DNA of 64,000 bases from Pterobdella sp. o SKG-2022. Its lineage: Eukaryota > Annelida > Clitellata > Hirudinida > Piscicolidae. The notes under the pieces were generated by a model. That model saw only the letters and a program-made list of their open reading frames with translations, was not told the origin of the DNA and did not search any database. A program made the position numbers and the translations under genes. Below, piece by piece: positions 37,735 to 51,119 of the stretch (position 1 is the stretch's first letter; the number at the start of each line of letters is the position of its first letter). The stretch covers positions 26,605,705-26,669,704 of the forward strand of contig OZ038320.1 in the NCBI GenBank assembly GCA_964035795.1, read 5' to 3'.

Positions 37735-38590
37735 GTGTATGGCAGAGTGGGCATGAAGGTGAGGGTGAGATTTTGAGGATGAGTGGGGCGTGAGGCTTTT
37801 TGTATGAGTTGTGATGCGTGAAGTTTGAGGTGATTTTGGAGTGGGAGAGTTTTGGTTTCAGAGTGGAGGTGTTGGGTTTTGGTGCTTTGGGTGCAGCCGG
37901 TGATTGTTCTCAAGGCTGCGTTTTGAATTTTTTGGAATTTGTTGAAGGAGGTGGATGAGATGATGGGTGACCAAAGGGTGTTGGCGTATTCGATGATGGG
38001 AAGGAGTAATGCTTTGTATGTGGTGATGAGTGTTTCTTTGCTTTTTCCCGGTGTGCTCATGTAAGGCGTTTTAAGAGATTGAGTGTTTTTTTTGCTTTTG
38101 TGATGGTGTTGTCTGTGTGGGTGGAAAATTTTAGTTTGGGGTCAAAAGTTAAGCCAAGAATGGTGGGGTTGGAGGTGGTGGGGATGGGAGTGTTGTTGAT
38201 GTGGATGTTCAGTGGTTTGTTATATTCTGAAAGGTCAGAGGTCATGTGTTGTTGTGGTTTTGGTACGGTTGATTTTTAGGTTGTTATTGTGAGCTCTTGT
38301 GTGCATCTCGTTAAGATATGGAAGGAGATTCTGGGTGGCTGTGTTGTTGTTGGAGTGAGATGATGTTATGATGATGTCATCTGCGTAGGTGATGAGGTTG
38401 ACTGAGTTGATTTTGAGAAGGGGGATGTCTGAGAGGTATATGTTGAATAGTGTGGATGATAGGACACCCCCTTAGGGAACTCCTGCTTTGATGTTTGTGT
38501 GTTTGATTGTTATATGAGGTGTATTGTTGGCAGCCTTTTAAATAGTTGGCTAAGAATTTAACTATTGTTGTAGAAATGTGGGTGATCAAA
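37735..38590 (-). pseudogene. Degenerate LINE (non-LTR retrotransposon) reverse transcriptase
   Basis: Minus-strand reading across frame breaks gives the RT palm and thumb. GGVLSSTLFNIYLSDI is preceded by TAA where VPQG is expected. VNLITYADDIII holds the catalytic YADD (near 38379-38400). Then come NNNLKINRTKTTT, ILGLTFDPKLKFSTHTDNT, LLLPIIEYANTLWSPIIS and FQKIQNAALRTITGC. The order and motifs match the 3' half of jockey/CR1-like elements. The endonuclease and 5' part are missing. Several frames and stops show that it is dead. Confidence 0.85.
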
Positions 38591-38780
38591 AGATCTCGAG
38601 TTTAAAAGCAAATGTACTGAAGAAGTGTGAGCATATTTTATATAATCATTGAATCTTTTTAATGATAGACAAATTTATTGTTTGAAACTTTCAAAATCCT
38701 TTTTACTGAAAGAATTGAAAAAAATTGATGTTTTTTTTTCTTTTATTTACATTAATTATATTTTATATTTTTCATTAGTT

Positions 38781-39539
38781 TTAACCATCACTTTCTAATA
38801 AATCATCTTCTTTGTCATCATCATCATCACTATCATTATCAAATTTTTCATTTTCTTTCTGGTTGTTAGTATGCTGTTCTTTATCAATTTTTGTTTCTTC
38901 AGTTTCTATATTTTCACTGAATAAAAAGATAATTAATTTTATGGAATAAAACATAAAATAATAACATTGGAAACTAAATTAACTAAGCTTTTTGTAAAAG
39001 AAATCATACATGATCAAGTGAATTTAGTTAAATAAATACTATATTTTTGTTTTCTATAACATTTTTTCAAGCTATACTACATCATCAAGTAATGAGTTAC
39101 CTATCATCTGGTATTGTAAGTTTGACTTTGCATTTTCGACATAAGGAATCTTTATTGCCACATGCTGAACACAAAATATGATAAGAATTTGTTACTCTTT
39201 TTTCTGAACAGATTACACTGAAAATAAATTATAAAGATTTTTTAAATTAATTTATTTTTTAAAAGTTCATAAATGATAGCTTCCAACAATGATTATGATT
39301 ATAACACAAAATGATTTAACCTATATTAACCATTTTTTAGGTTGGCTTAATAACTTGTACTTTTTGTAGTCAATTTTCCACTGGATTATTTCGGTACATC
39401 TTTCACAACAGTCGGAAATGACCGTTTGATTCATTTTCTTAGTTATGTGACTTTTGTCATGAAGATTGTTTTTAAACTTTGAAGTATTTTTATACTTTTG
39501 TGGTCGACTTCTAGAAGCATTTCCTTTTTGAGAGCTCAT
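38781..39539 (-). CDS. C9orf85: C9orf85 homolog (DUF2039 zinc-ribbon protein)
   Basis: 153 aa from minus-strand exons 39539-39331, 39217-39101, 38916-38781 (phases 2, 2). The start MSSQKGNASRSRPQKYKNTS is nearly identical to the human protein. The conserved Cys pairs follow: ERC near the end of exon 1, KKCVICSEK and HILCSACGNKDSLCRKC in exon 2. An acidic Asp/Glu tail ends LLESDG, as in the family. The molecular function is not established; the cysteines suggest zinc binding. A probable AATAAA on the minus strand lies at about 38743. The gene is divergent from AUP1 with 324 bp between start codons. Confidence 0.95.
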
Positions 39540-39863
39540 GTTATAAAAGTTGAGTTAAGAATGAAAAACTAAATGATTAATGATTGAAAGCATGGTTATG
39601 AAAGTGCTAAAAGTTAATTGAGCTAGTTTTAAACTGATTTCAAATAATTTTAAAGAAAAAGACTTTTATTTTGACAGAAAAAATTTTTTTATACCTTTCA
39701 AGAACTTTTCAGAATTTATAACTTTTAGCGTTTGTGTAAATATAAACCAATAAAAGAGCTGGTTGTAGGTAATTTTTGATGTTTATTTTGGAAATACTAT
39801 AACTTTTTCGTAAATATTTTTTAAGAAAAATTTTGAACCATATAAACACAGATATTTTTCGCA
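39540..39863. promoter_or_regulatory. Shared bidirectional promoter region
   Basis: 324 bp separate the start codons of the minus-strand C9orf85 homolog and plus-strand AUP1, so both 5' UTRs and promoters must lie here unless distant 5' exons exist. One CCAAT pentamer is at 39748-39752. No CpG island or clear TATA box was seen. The regulatory role is inferred from geometry only. Confidence 0.5.
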
Positions 39864-42800
39864 ATGAGCAACAAAAGAACTGTTGAGTTGGAGGAACTTT
39901 TTGATTATTCAAGGTATTTTCATCATTGAGTAGATAAATTCAAAATTTGCCTATTTTTCAAATTAATATTATTGCAAACATATTAAATTTGATCAATTTC
40001 ATATGAAATTTAAAAGTTTCATAAAGATTAGTCTGTTAATTGTCAGGGCTCCAACAACACTTGATTTACTTTCCTTATTGGTTTATACCCCTCTTGGTTT
40101 GCTGTTGTTTGTTATCAGGTTAAGTTTTTAGAGCTTATTCTTATGATAAAACTTATCAGAATTCATTTTTTTAATGGTTTCATTTTTTAATTACAGATTT
40201 TTTATTGGTTTGCATGTTTTCTTAATTACACTTATATTGCCTAAAAACTCTTACTTAAGAAGGTTATTACAACATTATCAAAAATATCTAAAAATTAAAA
40301 AAAAATTTCACTTTTTATATTAAATGTAATATATTTTATTTCAATAATGTTCTTACAGCTTGATATTGAGACCTTTTTTAGCTATATTGGGCATTATTTT
40401 CGTGCAAGAAAATACACACAACATTGACCCACAATGCAAAGTAATAGTTTTTCTTATCCCATTAATAGCTTTCAATAATTGAAAAAAAAGAATATCTAAA
40501 ACTGATAAATTTCAAGGTATTAGTAGCAAACTACACAACTCCATTGGATCATTCTGTTCTCCATCTTTGTATTCCTCATCATTTGGTTGCGACTTTTTCA
40601 ATATGGCTTCACATTTTAGATAGAAAAATTACTTTTCAAAATTAATCAATTAAAGATTTAGAAATAACCATTTTCATTCTTATATTGTCTTATAACACAT
40701 AAAGAATCATTGTTAGAAAAGAGAAATGTTATAATCATTCTCCAATCCAATGCTAGAATGGAAACAGGCATAAATTGATAATAATAATGATGATTTTCAG
40801 GTGTCAGTATGGGATTATTCAGCTTTGGTTCAATGGTTGTTAGGCAGCATAGACTTAGGCGCAAAGTCAGGCAGAGAAACCCTTGTTGCCAATGCCAAGG
40901 AACATTGCCAATGTTAATAGTTTCATCAGAGCATTGATATTTTTAAAGAATTTAATTGTAGATGTTAGATTTTAACGCTATTCTCAAGTGAATACGATAC
41001 TAGTTTAATAGTATAGTGGGTATAAGAATACTAATACTTGGAATATATATTGAAGATTACATGTTTAGATTTACAAATAATTAATTTTTAGTTTTTGAAC
41101 CTACTTAGACTCATGGTATTCTGATGATGAATAGTACAAAAATTTCACTCAACCAATTATTATTTATTATATTTATTCTTTCAATGAAGGTTTGAAACCC
41201 ATTTCTTTTCTCCAATTCACATAGTATTTATAGGTTGTTAATATCTTCTATTTTTTAATGTATAGAATATGTGCCTCAAAAGCTTCTATCAAAAAAATCC
41301 ATTGTTTTGATTCTCTTTTTCTCATTATTTCATATGATTTCATTTTTATTCAGCTATTGATCAATTTTCAGCTTCCAATCTACCATTGTTATGTTTTCCT
41401 GAGTGTGAGACAACCAATGGAAAAGTTGGTTTGTTGAAATTCAGGTCAGTTCATGTTGGTTTTGTTCTTAATCAGATGAAGCTTTGAAACTCCCTGTGTT
41501 AAACATCACTATAATAAACTTCGTAGATTATTATTAAGCCTAGAATCTTTTGAAGTTTATGCTATTATAAGCTTGTTAGTAATTGTATTGTGTCAATCAT
41601 GCCACAGAAGATAATTATACTATTTTGAACTTATTTTTCCATATTTCATTTCATTTATTCATTCATACAGTTCTTGGCCACTTGCTCTTGAGCAACAGAT
41701 CCAGCCAGTAATTGTTATTTTGATCATTTTAACTTGTATTCTAAGAGCTCGTTTTGTGTGGTTGTGATGTTTTATAACGTCATTTCTTAGCTTCACAGAC
41801 ATCTAATAAAGTTTAACTTATAGATTGGTAAGCTTGCAATTTATTCAAGTTTCAACTTATTACAAAGCTTAATTAGCTCCGTCATGTGAATTCTAGGTTT
41901 TTTAACATCATTCAGATAAATTTTTTTCTGTTTTTTCACTTCCCTCATTCAAATAGATCAAGAATGTTGATATGCATATGCTTTTTTAACTTACAGATCA
42001 CAATCAAGATAAATAGGCCATTTCTTCCCGTTCCACCAGTGAAAATGCATTTTTATTTATTCAAATTCTACTCGTATGATAATTTTATAAAAAAAAATAT
42101 TTATAAACTATAGACTAAAATTCCCATTTCAGTTAATCAAAATTTTAGCATTGGTTTTGGTTACACGCCATCATTAATCGCTATAATATTAATTCACCAA
42201 TAAAATCATCTACAGTCCCTCATTAACAGTTTCCTGTTGAACGACACCTTCTGGGTGCTCTTCCTCCCCATCACAATCTTCCGCATCAGGTAGTTCTAGT
42301 CATACATTTATTTGACGCTTCTCAAATGACTTAATTAGTTGTTTTCCAAATGGTTTTTTAGCAAATTTTGTTATTAGACGACATTAAAATTTAATTTTAT
42401 TGCGAAAGCATTGTGTTTTTATGTCCAATCATTTGAATTATATATTTTTGTTTTTTTTCAACTTTACATAAGAAATATTAGTACGTGGGAGAGAACTGTT
42501 TCCAAAAAAGCCTTACCCTTTGCTGAAAAAAATGGACTCTGAACAGAATGATGATGAGGATGATGTAGAAACAATTTTATAGTGGTGTTCAACCCAGTTA
42601 ATTTCAAGATCACAAAAGTTAATTAACTAGATTAAATTGCTCTAAATGCTCTTTTTCCAATATATTTTTTATTGATTTATCTTTAGTTTTCAATTGTGAA
42701 ACCACATTCAACCCCATAAAGATGGGATTAGAATAACGATGATGATGATTATACTAAATAAAATGCATTAATTATGATGGATTTTTTTCGCTCAAACACG

Positions 42801-44568
42801 TCAGTTTTTTGCCGCAGCAAGAGTGCACAGAAGATGCTAACGAGGACAGCAAAAGACTGCAGTCTCTGATGGCTGAGAACCTGGGAGTGGCTGCTACAGA
42901 GTACAACAGCAAGGATAAGCTGGAACTCATCAAGAAACTTGACTCTAGAAGTTCTCCCATGTTTTCAATTATCATTTCAGTCATTGTATCTATCTATTAG
43001 CTATTGAAACAAATTCTGTTCGTACATTGCGCGCTATATAAATTATAATAATATAAATTCATTCAACTAAATAAAATGTGACTAACATTAATATCTATAC
43101 AATTTTGCACTATGTATATTGTTCAAATTTTTTATATTATTTCGAAGGGAATAACGGGAGGGGCTCAAACGACGAAGGAAGTGGAACTAACTTAGGTATG
43201 AATATCAACCAATCAATCAAATTCTTTTTATAGCCCGTTTTCTTTTACCAAGGGCTGGGAATATGATCACATAAACTCATTCTTGGATTTTTTCCACATC
43301 ATAATCAATGTTTTTTTGTATCATATATCAAAGTGAATCTAATACTGTTATTACAATTGTTTTTTAGCACATGAAAGCCTGGAATAAACATAATGATATT
43401 GATAAGTTCATTAATTTTTAGTGTTATTGTTAACAGGATGTACATTATGAATATTTGGTATTTAGTTAGTCTTACAAAAAGATTTTTACCTTTTTAATAC
43501 TAAAATCTAATTGTTGTTAGTACGTTGATTATTATATTAGAACAATGAATAAATTTTTTATCGTGCTAGGCAAGTTATCAAAGCATCATTACATTCATGA
43601 TTTTGTATCAATCTGAACTAATACTAAATCACTGAACATTAAATTCTTTTCATGAGAAAGATTTTGTTAGCAGTAATTAAATGCATATAGATGTTTCCTT
43701 TTTGTTATTCCAATAACTTAATATTTTTTATAGAGGCTTCTGAAGCAAGTTATTTTAAAATTTCGCGCTATATAATTCCAATAATAAAAATATCAATAAT
43801 ATGTATAATGTTGTTTTTTTGTGTGTCACTGCTTTTCACGCGTTCAATATTTTCCAATACATGTTTTTCTACTTTTTTAAAAATCATGTATTAATTTAAT
43901 GACATTAAAGATCCTTCAAATGTTGCTGATATATCGACGATTCTCAAGTCATCCAATGCATCTATACATCCTAAACCTTCTGCTCACAAACCTGTTAGTG
44001 AAGTTGTTATTGTTTCAGCTTTGAGGTTTTTTTATATGTAGGGCGTTTGAGAGTTTTTATGTATTTTTTTACATGTGTTAACATATATATAACATTAGTG
44101 CCTTTGACACAGTTCAATTACTGTTAAAAGTGCGCTATATAAATATTTATAACAAATATATAAATATATCTGTTGATTAAATTATTCAAGAAAAAACGCT
44201 GTTTTAAAATTTTTCAAATGTCATGAGTTTTTTGTGAACTTGATGTAGGACCATTTTCAGCTTATATCACTCATCAAATGTTTTATTAATTTGATAACAG
44301 TGTCTCATATTAAATAGTTTACTAGGCTTTGCAAATCATACTTATCTAGACTGAAATATAATATAGAGATTGTTCATAAAATTTCTTGAGTTTTAACCAA
44401 CATATTGTATTTCATAGGCTACTTCGATAGGGAATTAAAGTAATGCATATCCCTTACTCACATCAGGTTTTCGAGAAAAATTCTCGTGATCGTCATTTGT
44501 CATTTCAGGAGAAAAAAGCTTTATTCATTGAAACAGCTAGAAAAAGATACTTGGAAAAACATTCATAA
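39864..44568 (+). CDS. AUP1: AUP1 homolog without CUE domain and catalytic His
   Basis: 337 aa from 14 exons: 39864-39913, 40047-40118, 40197-40262, 40359-40440, 40517-40585, 40801-40912, 41372-41444, 41671-41707, 41997-42038, 42216-42289, 42805-42950, 43148-43195, 43911-43993, 44509-44568; all phases agree. AUP1 sits in ER and lipid-droplet membranes and recruits UBE2G2 for ER-associated degradation. Visible: a hydrophobic hairpin (LLSLLVYTPLGLLLFVIRFF), an acyltransferase-like region with LLCFPECETTNGKVGLLKF, DTFWVLFLPITIFRI, LMAENLGVAATEYNSKDK, and the C-terminal helix KKALFIETARKRYLEKHS matching the UBE2G2-binding G2BR. The HX4D motif reads NYTTPLDH, so the catalytic His is Tyr. No exon encoding the CUE domain was found between 42950 and 44509. 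Human AUP1 is 410 aa. Exons 12-13 and the donor at 40586 are the least certain. Confidence 0.9.
43030..43045 (+). repeat. SINE-type 3' tail (GCGCTATATAAAT)
   Basis: GCGCTATATAAAT, a tail seen on many animal SINEs, occurs here and at 44132-44144. Variants lie at about 1688 and 43764, and a minus-strand copy lies at 56130-56143. Upstream parts are too decayed to place in families A or B. Confidence 0.5.
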
Positions 44569-45089
44569 AATACTTAGAACTCAAATTTTTTTCCTTTACT
44601 TTAAATCTCAATTTAGTTTTGATTTGAAGGTTTTATTGGTTTCACATCTAAGTATGTATTCAATGACATTTTTGATAGAATGTTCAAATTTATTTTACGC
44701 GTTGATTTTCTTGATCGATCGGTAAATTACTCTCATATGATATAACTTCTGTGAAATTTTCCAATAAATTCGATGCCAAAAAATGTTCACCTATCGCCTG
44801 TTTAACAACGATTGAAAACCAGGTCTTATTCAATTAAATGGTTCTAAATTTTAAATCATCCAAAAATTGAAATGTTTCAGATTCTTTTTTGATCGTTAAA
44901 CTTTGCTAAAAAAGATTTTCTTCAAAAGTGTAACCACTAAAAGCTTGCAAAATGTTTGTTTTATGCAGGCATTTATCGCAATAACTTAATACAAGAGTTT
45001 AGTATATCTAATCAAAAAAAAACTATAACGTTCGAATAAATTTTTCTATTCAGTACATTTCATCACATAAGCAAAAGTTTAAGATAGTT

Positions 45090-48000
45090 TCATGAAGAAA
45101 TAGACAAACTGTTTTGTATAGTCACCACAGCATCGTGAACTGTAGGGTACATGCCGATCTCTGCCAGCTCCTGGTTCTTAATCAAATTCTTCAACGTTTC
45201 CAGCAGTGAGTCTGAAAGTTGAAGGTTTTATCAAGCTTTCATGTTTTTTTGCGAATTTTTCAAAAGTCATTTTTGTCACAACAAGGCATATTTTAATACG
45301 TTTTAAAGAAATTCGAAATTCAATGTTGAGTTTGAACTAAATGAATTAAGACCAATTATAATTTTTATAAAAATCTAAATTGTTAAATCTTGTTACTCAC
45401 CATTGCAGCCAGTCAAATGCAAAGATATATTCATTGCTTTGTGTGCTTTAGAAACCTGGTGCGAAATGAAACTGTAGATTCATTCTTTTAGGTATAATAA
45501 TAATGTTTATTAAAACTCACTTCATCAATAGCCCTTATTCCATCTGCATCGATGAATGGAACACAAGAAAAATCCAGAACGACGTGACTTAGTTTTTCAG
45601 ACAGCACACGATCCTTTAGTTTATGTAAGAATTTTCAAAATTTTTTAATAATTATATATTTAAAAAGCTTGAAACTTGTGGTAATGTTTTCATAAAACTG
45701 AATCAACATACGTTATATTCCAACACTTTGTCTTCTAATGTTTTATAATTTTTTTTCACTGTGAAACCAATTATTTTTGCCGAGCTGGTCAACTCACTAG
45801 CCGAATTGACAACATCTAAAAGAGTCTCTTTGAATTTGGTTTGGTTTGAAAAATTAAGAGACGATTCCAAGCGATATATTCCAACTCCAAGAATTTCTTG
45901 GTGCTGAAATTTATAATTCTAATAGAATCTCAACTTTGAAATTAGTTTTAATTGATAAATAATTTGAAAAATTTAATTCTTTGTTACATTTTTGAACTTT
46001 TTCACATATCCGTAGCATTCTGTCTCTGGTATGCGTGCTAGCCGATGCAGGCTTGGGCTAAAAATATATTTTTAAATCAAAATAACTTCAGCTACTGTTT
46101 GATAAAAAAATAATATATTGTTTGAAATTCACTTTTGGTTTCTTTTTAGTATAAAGAAAATCGAGAAGAAAACTCCAATAAGCAAACCGAAAACAACGTT
46201 TAAAAACACCACCCCAACAAACGTTAACATCCACACTACCTGAAACGAAAAATTATTTTTTTACTTGAAAAAATGGATTTTAAAAAATCATTGAATACAA
46301 ATTTTAAAAATTATTCTATATAATCGATGGAGTCTATGAAATATAAACTACCCCGTCAAGAATGGAAAACTTGAAATGGAAACGAAGATCTGCAAACTGC
46401 TTGAATGCTCCAGATAGATTGACCACTACTATCGAAGCTAGCACACACTATCAAAATTTTTATAATTCTCTAGCTATAAAAATTTAAAATGTTTAGGATC
46501 TAAGTTCTGTAAGCTTAGTTTGTTCGTTGAAATTATTATAAATTTAGATTTATAATATACAAATAAGTTCATGACAAAACTTGTTTTTTTTTTTAAATTT
46601 TTAATGTTATATCAAAACCAACTTTTGGTAAATGGTAGAAAAGGGGTGCAAAGAACATCAAAACACTAAGAATTAACAAACAAGAGATCAAATTGGTGAT
46701 CTGCAATTAATTAACTATTATCAATTCAATTTATATTATTTATCTTTTATAATTCTTCATTAATGAGATCTTCGAAATACAATATAATCAACTTTTTATT
46801 ATTATAGGTATTATCATCAATTATAGACGGATATTAATATAGCAGCGTAAAGCTTTCAAACATGCGAAACCATTCATAGCAAGCATGATTGTCTTAGCTA
46901 CAATAACAATCACTTGTGTTTTAGCTCCACAGTTGTATTGCACGAAACTTCTTGAAACAGACGCTGAGGAAGCATATGCAGTGAAAAAAGATGCGACAAT
47001 GTTGCTCATTGAGATGGCAAACAATTCAAAATTGGCTTTTATGTGGTATCCTTCTTTGATTGCAAAGGTTTGGGCCATTGCGTAGACAGTGACAAAGCTG
47101 ATTATGGCCAAAGCGAAAGAATCCGTTAAAAATGCTTGTATGAAGTTTAAGTTTAAGTTTGGTAGCTGGGGCGTTGGTAGACTGAATGATTATATTTAAG
47201 GTATTTGAAAGTGAATTTTCAAATTTAAAAATTATTATGTTCAGTTTAGGATGATATTAAAGTTTTTACCCTTTCGGTATGAAACCAACAATGGGGACAC
47301 CGAATGTAGACTGGAAGCTTAAGGTGTAGGATACTACTGTAGCCAACACTAACTAAATAATATAAAAATGTTTTTTCAAAAAGCTATTTTAAAAAAGTGG
47401 TATAATTTAATCAAATTTATCGAACATAATTAAATTTATTTTATAGCTTTACCATAATAAATTCTATTGGAACCAATGTTTTTAGGTAGGGAGAAACTCT
47501 GGGGTTTACAAAGATTTTGACCAGAAAGAAGATAATGACACACAAAATCGATATAAACAAGGCTAGTATGTTGGTTCTTGTGATTGATGCAAAGAACTCT
47601 ATGTAAAGCTGCAAAAATATTATAAAAAACTACTTTTAACAATATTAGTTTCAAAAATAATGTTTTAAAGCTTCCACAAAAATTCATGAATTTTCATCAC
47701 ATTCCAAATTTCGGAGTCTTTATCTGAGTCCAAGGAAAACCCAAACAAAGATGTAAGTTGGCTGGTGAAGATAAGAATAGCTGATCCTGATGTGAATCCG
47801 CGGATGACTGGTGTTGATATATATTGAGCTACAGCTCCTAGATATAGAATTGCCATCAGAAACTGCAATTTTGTTTCATTAGTTGTGTTTAATATTTGAA
47901 AAAACGCTTTTTCAAAGTTTTAGTTTTTGAGTTATTTTATTTGGATTAATTACTCAAAATTGTGTGTTTTCGATTTTAGATTATGATTTTTACTCTTAGA

Positions 48001-49876
48001 AAATATACTATGAAACTGTTTCATATGTACAATAACATCATGAATATAAAAATAAAGCACAAAAATATTGTGAGAAAAACTCAGCAAACCTAGTAGCACC
48101 AACAATTTTTATCAGAAGAATAAAACTCAATAATAATTCAAAACCACAGAGTTTCCAATCTCACTTGAGCAACTCCCACCATCAATGATAAAGTGATAGC
48201 TCCTTCAATATGGCATTGCTCTTTAAGTGTACTGTTTGAGGGGTTACCAACATTCTGACATACTTTGTTAACGCTTGATCCTACCATCATACTCACTAGA
48301 GCAAACGTTCCTGTTGTAAAAAAATCATTTTGAAAAATTTTATGGTTTCAGTTTTTTGGTTATAGAGATAAATGGATATTTTAATTCACCACTCTTTCGC
48401 CTCGTGATCTTATAATAATTAATCAATAAATCAATACTTAAAAAATAAGCATTGCGTATATCATTTTATTTCAGTGATATTTCGGGAATTAGTTTAATTT
48501 ACTTATCAAAATTCATTTTATAAATGCTTCAAAATAAAATTTCATTAATACATTAAATTTATTCGCTTAATGATTAATATATCAAATTCATTTAATAAAA
48601 ATTGTTTTAGAACGAAGAATTCAAGTATTACCTAAATAAATTCTAAAAACTTCATTTTAAAAAGCTATCTTATCTTTTGAATTCATATTTCAATATTTGA
48701 CAAGATTTAAATTTTCAATGAATTTCGTTTATTGCAACGATCGTGAAGTTGAGTAATGATTATGACAGTTTTCAACGTAGTGCTTAATCAAAGTTGCCTT
48801 GATCAAAAACCTCATCATGGCGTATAGTGGTACGTTTCAAATATGAGTAAATGAACAAGAATTTTTTATTAGATTATTGCTTGGAAATATTTAAAAGAAT
48901 CAACTAAAACTCAACTAAAACCTGTGATACAATCTAAATTTTTAATTACATTTAATTATTAAAAAGCTGCCTTTAGTTTTTTATATGACAAAGCTGTTTA
49001 GGATTGTTTATAAAGGTGTCTAAGACATTAACGACAAGTTAATAAAAAAAGGGACGTTTTTGAATCTTAATTTTAGCTAGGTTAAAAATTTGGATCATCG
49101 AAATATTACACCATTTTTAATTAATAAACATACTATTATGAACAACTAACTAAACATAATAATAGTTAGTTAAATGATGCTTTCAAAAACATTCACTAAC
49201 CTATAGATATATGCGGGGACTTTCCAAAAAAGAAGTAAACGATTACAGAGAAGAAGGAAGTGTATAGGCCGTAGACTGGAGGTAGGTTTGCTAGCATTCC
49301 GTAAGCCATTCCTGTGCATATGAGAAGTCCATGGTTTAGAAGTATTAGTTTTTAAGGCGTATTTTGATTATTTTGACTTTACTAGTTTTATCTCATAAAA
49401 AATATAAACTCTTCAATGTCTTAATTACTTTTTTCAAAAAAAAATCTTTTTCGATGATACTTCATTAGAATAAACTATAAATCTAACAGAAGACTTCGAG
49501 TTAGTATATCTAAAATCTTCAAGACTAAATTTAACGAGACAGTTATTATGTTTAAAACCCATAAAACTACATCTAAAACTTCGACGTCACCTTGCGGTAT
49601 ATGCATAATCCCAACAGTCAAGCCAGCCAAGAAGTCGTTCAAGAAGTAGGAGCACTGGTAAGTTGTAAACATTTCCAGGAATGGAAAGAAGTTGAAAAGA
49701 ACCTTCACAAAGTTGACGGAAAACAGTTCTTTAGCCTTCAGTTTAATCCATTCTTTCATGGTGATTTGTCTTTTTTCAAATCCAGCGTAGATTCGTAAAT
49801 CGTCATTGTTAAATGCAGGCCGATTGATAATTATTTGGGCTTTTCTCTTTTCAGTATCTTTACCGGGTTCATCCAT
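45090..49876 (-). CDS. SLC26A: SLC26 family anion transporter with STAS domain
   Basis: 674 aa, complete, 15 minus-strand exons: 49876-49591, 49311-49201, 48310-48165, 47862-47701, 47608-47453, 47352-47270, 47181-46914, 46700-46623, 46447-46352, 46239-46133, 46057-45988, 45903-45712, 45613-45521, 45455-45401, 45211-45090; every junction is in phase. SLC26 proteins carry sulfate, chloride, bicarbonate or oxalate across the plasma membrane. Landmarks: [18 protein letters not shown] and [12 protein letters not shown] in the first helices, [35 protein letters not shown], and the anion-site pair S391-R392 in [16 protein letters not shown]. The cytoplasmic STAS domain is at about 515-665 ([19 protein letters not shown]). 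The outer loop after exon 2 has an N-S-T sequon. No PDZ motif ends the protein (SLSISS). Which human paralog is closest cannot be decided by eye. It is tail to tail with AUP1, 521 bp apart. Confidence 0.96.
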
Positions 49877-50951
49877 TTTTCAACTTCCAGTATAAAGATG
49901 ATAATATCTTATTGGAAATTTCTTTTTGAAGTTAAAATTTATTTAAATAAAATTTTAAAGTTCTATATTAATTAAAACTGAATTTTTTGATGCAATAATT
50001 CATATTAAAAAATAATTTCACAAAATGAAGTTTCATCGAAGTCTCATTCTTTATATATATAATACAATAGCTACAAGTTTATATACATAATAATAAATTT
50101 ATACTATATAGGAGCAAATAGAAAACAGAATTGATTTAGAAGGTGTATTACGTTAGAACAATCTTTTGATTGTTTAGCGAACAATTATAGAAGCGTTTAA
50201 TATACAGTCCAAACCTTCCATTACGTGGCTTTTAAAATAATATACCATCAAAGAAACTACAGGCCAAGTTTCACACAATATATTTTAGAAAAAACTGGCA
50301 TAAACAAAACGTTTTAAGGCTTCGAGGACGATTTCTTGCAAATATCGAAAATCTTCGTATCTCTCAATAAAGAATTAAAATTAATTTGTTGTTTTTCTGT
50401 ATTTATTTACCTTAGGTAAATAGTCTAATCATGATATTTCTCCTATACTGCGGTAAAGTTATTGGTTTTTAATTTTTGATAAATTGTCTACGTTAAAATT
50501 CTTTTAAATTTTTTTAAAATATAATTAATTTATTAATCTTGAGTATTTGAAAATTTCGATAAAAAAAGATGTCTGAAAATTTAAGTAAGAAAATCAATGG
50601 AGAAAACATGTTGCAGAAAGTTCAACTTATAAAGGAGATATTTTAATGAATATAATTAAACACTTATTTAACATACATAAACCATCTTCAAGAAAAAACC
50701 TTATTTACTATTTTCAATATATTAAAATCCAATTTCAAATTGATACTAGACAATGGACATTGATTTAAAGAAAACCCCTAATTTCCGACCAGCTCACAAC
50801 AATGGCACGTTGAGGATGAAGTTATCGAAAATTATGGTTTTGAATAAACTTATTTAATATTTTTCCTGGGAAAGTTTATCCTTAAATAGTTTCAGTTTGT
50901 CCTTTGGAATATAAGACTAGTTTTTTGTGAATTTCTCAAAGGTAGAAGTTT
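49877..50951. other. Intergenic, 5' of the SLC26 gene
   Basis: AT-rich with no supported exon. It should contain the SLC26 promoter on the minus strand, but no distinctive element was identified. Confidence 0.4.
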
Positions 50952-51119
50952 GTCGGCCCGCATAGCTCAGCTGGTAGAGACTAGTTATCTAAAGTAACCG
51001 GGTTCAATCCCGTTCGAGCCGACAATTATACACACAAGGAGTAGCGCCATGTGAATCATCTGTTGAGCTAACGAAACCCCAATATGGGGCGACTGAAAAA
51101 AAAATAAAAAAAAAAAAAG
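50952..51119 (+). mobile_element. tRNA-derived SINE, family B
   Basis: The head GTCGGCCCGCATAGCTCAGC and B-box-like GGTTCAATCCC are followed by GAGCCGACAATTATACACAC. The same tail as the copy at 32957 follows (CAAGGAGTAGCGCCATGTGA, CTGTTGAGCTAACGAAACC, AATATGGGGCGACTG). It ends in an A-rich run. A deletion within the anticodon arm rules out a tRNA gene. Confidence 0.88.

Noticed and set aside
46821..46913. Extension of SLC26 exon 7 past GAKTQ
   Set aside because: Splicing at 46914 to 46700 gives [14 protein letters not shown], matching the family; the read-through hits a stop.
49475..49590. Extension of SLC26 exon 1 past the PQG codon
   Set aside because: The gtgacg donor at 49590 joins exactly to MAYG in exon 2, restoring the family motif.
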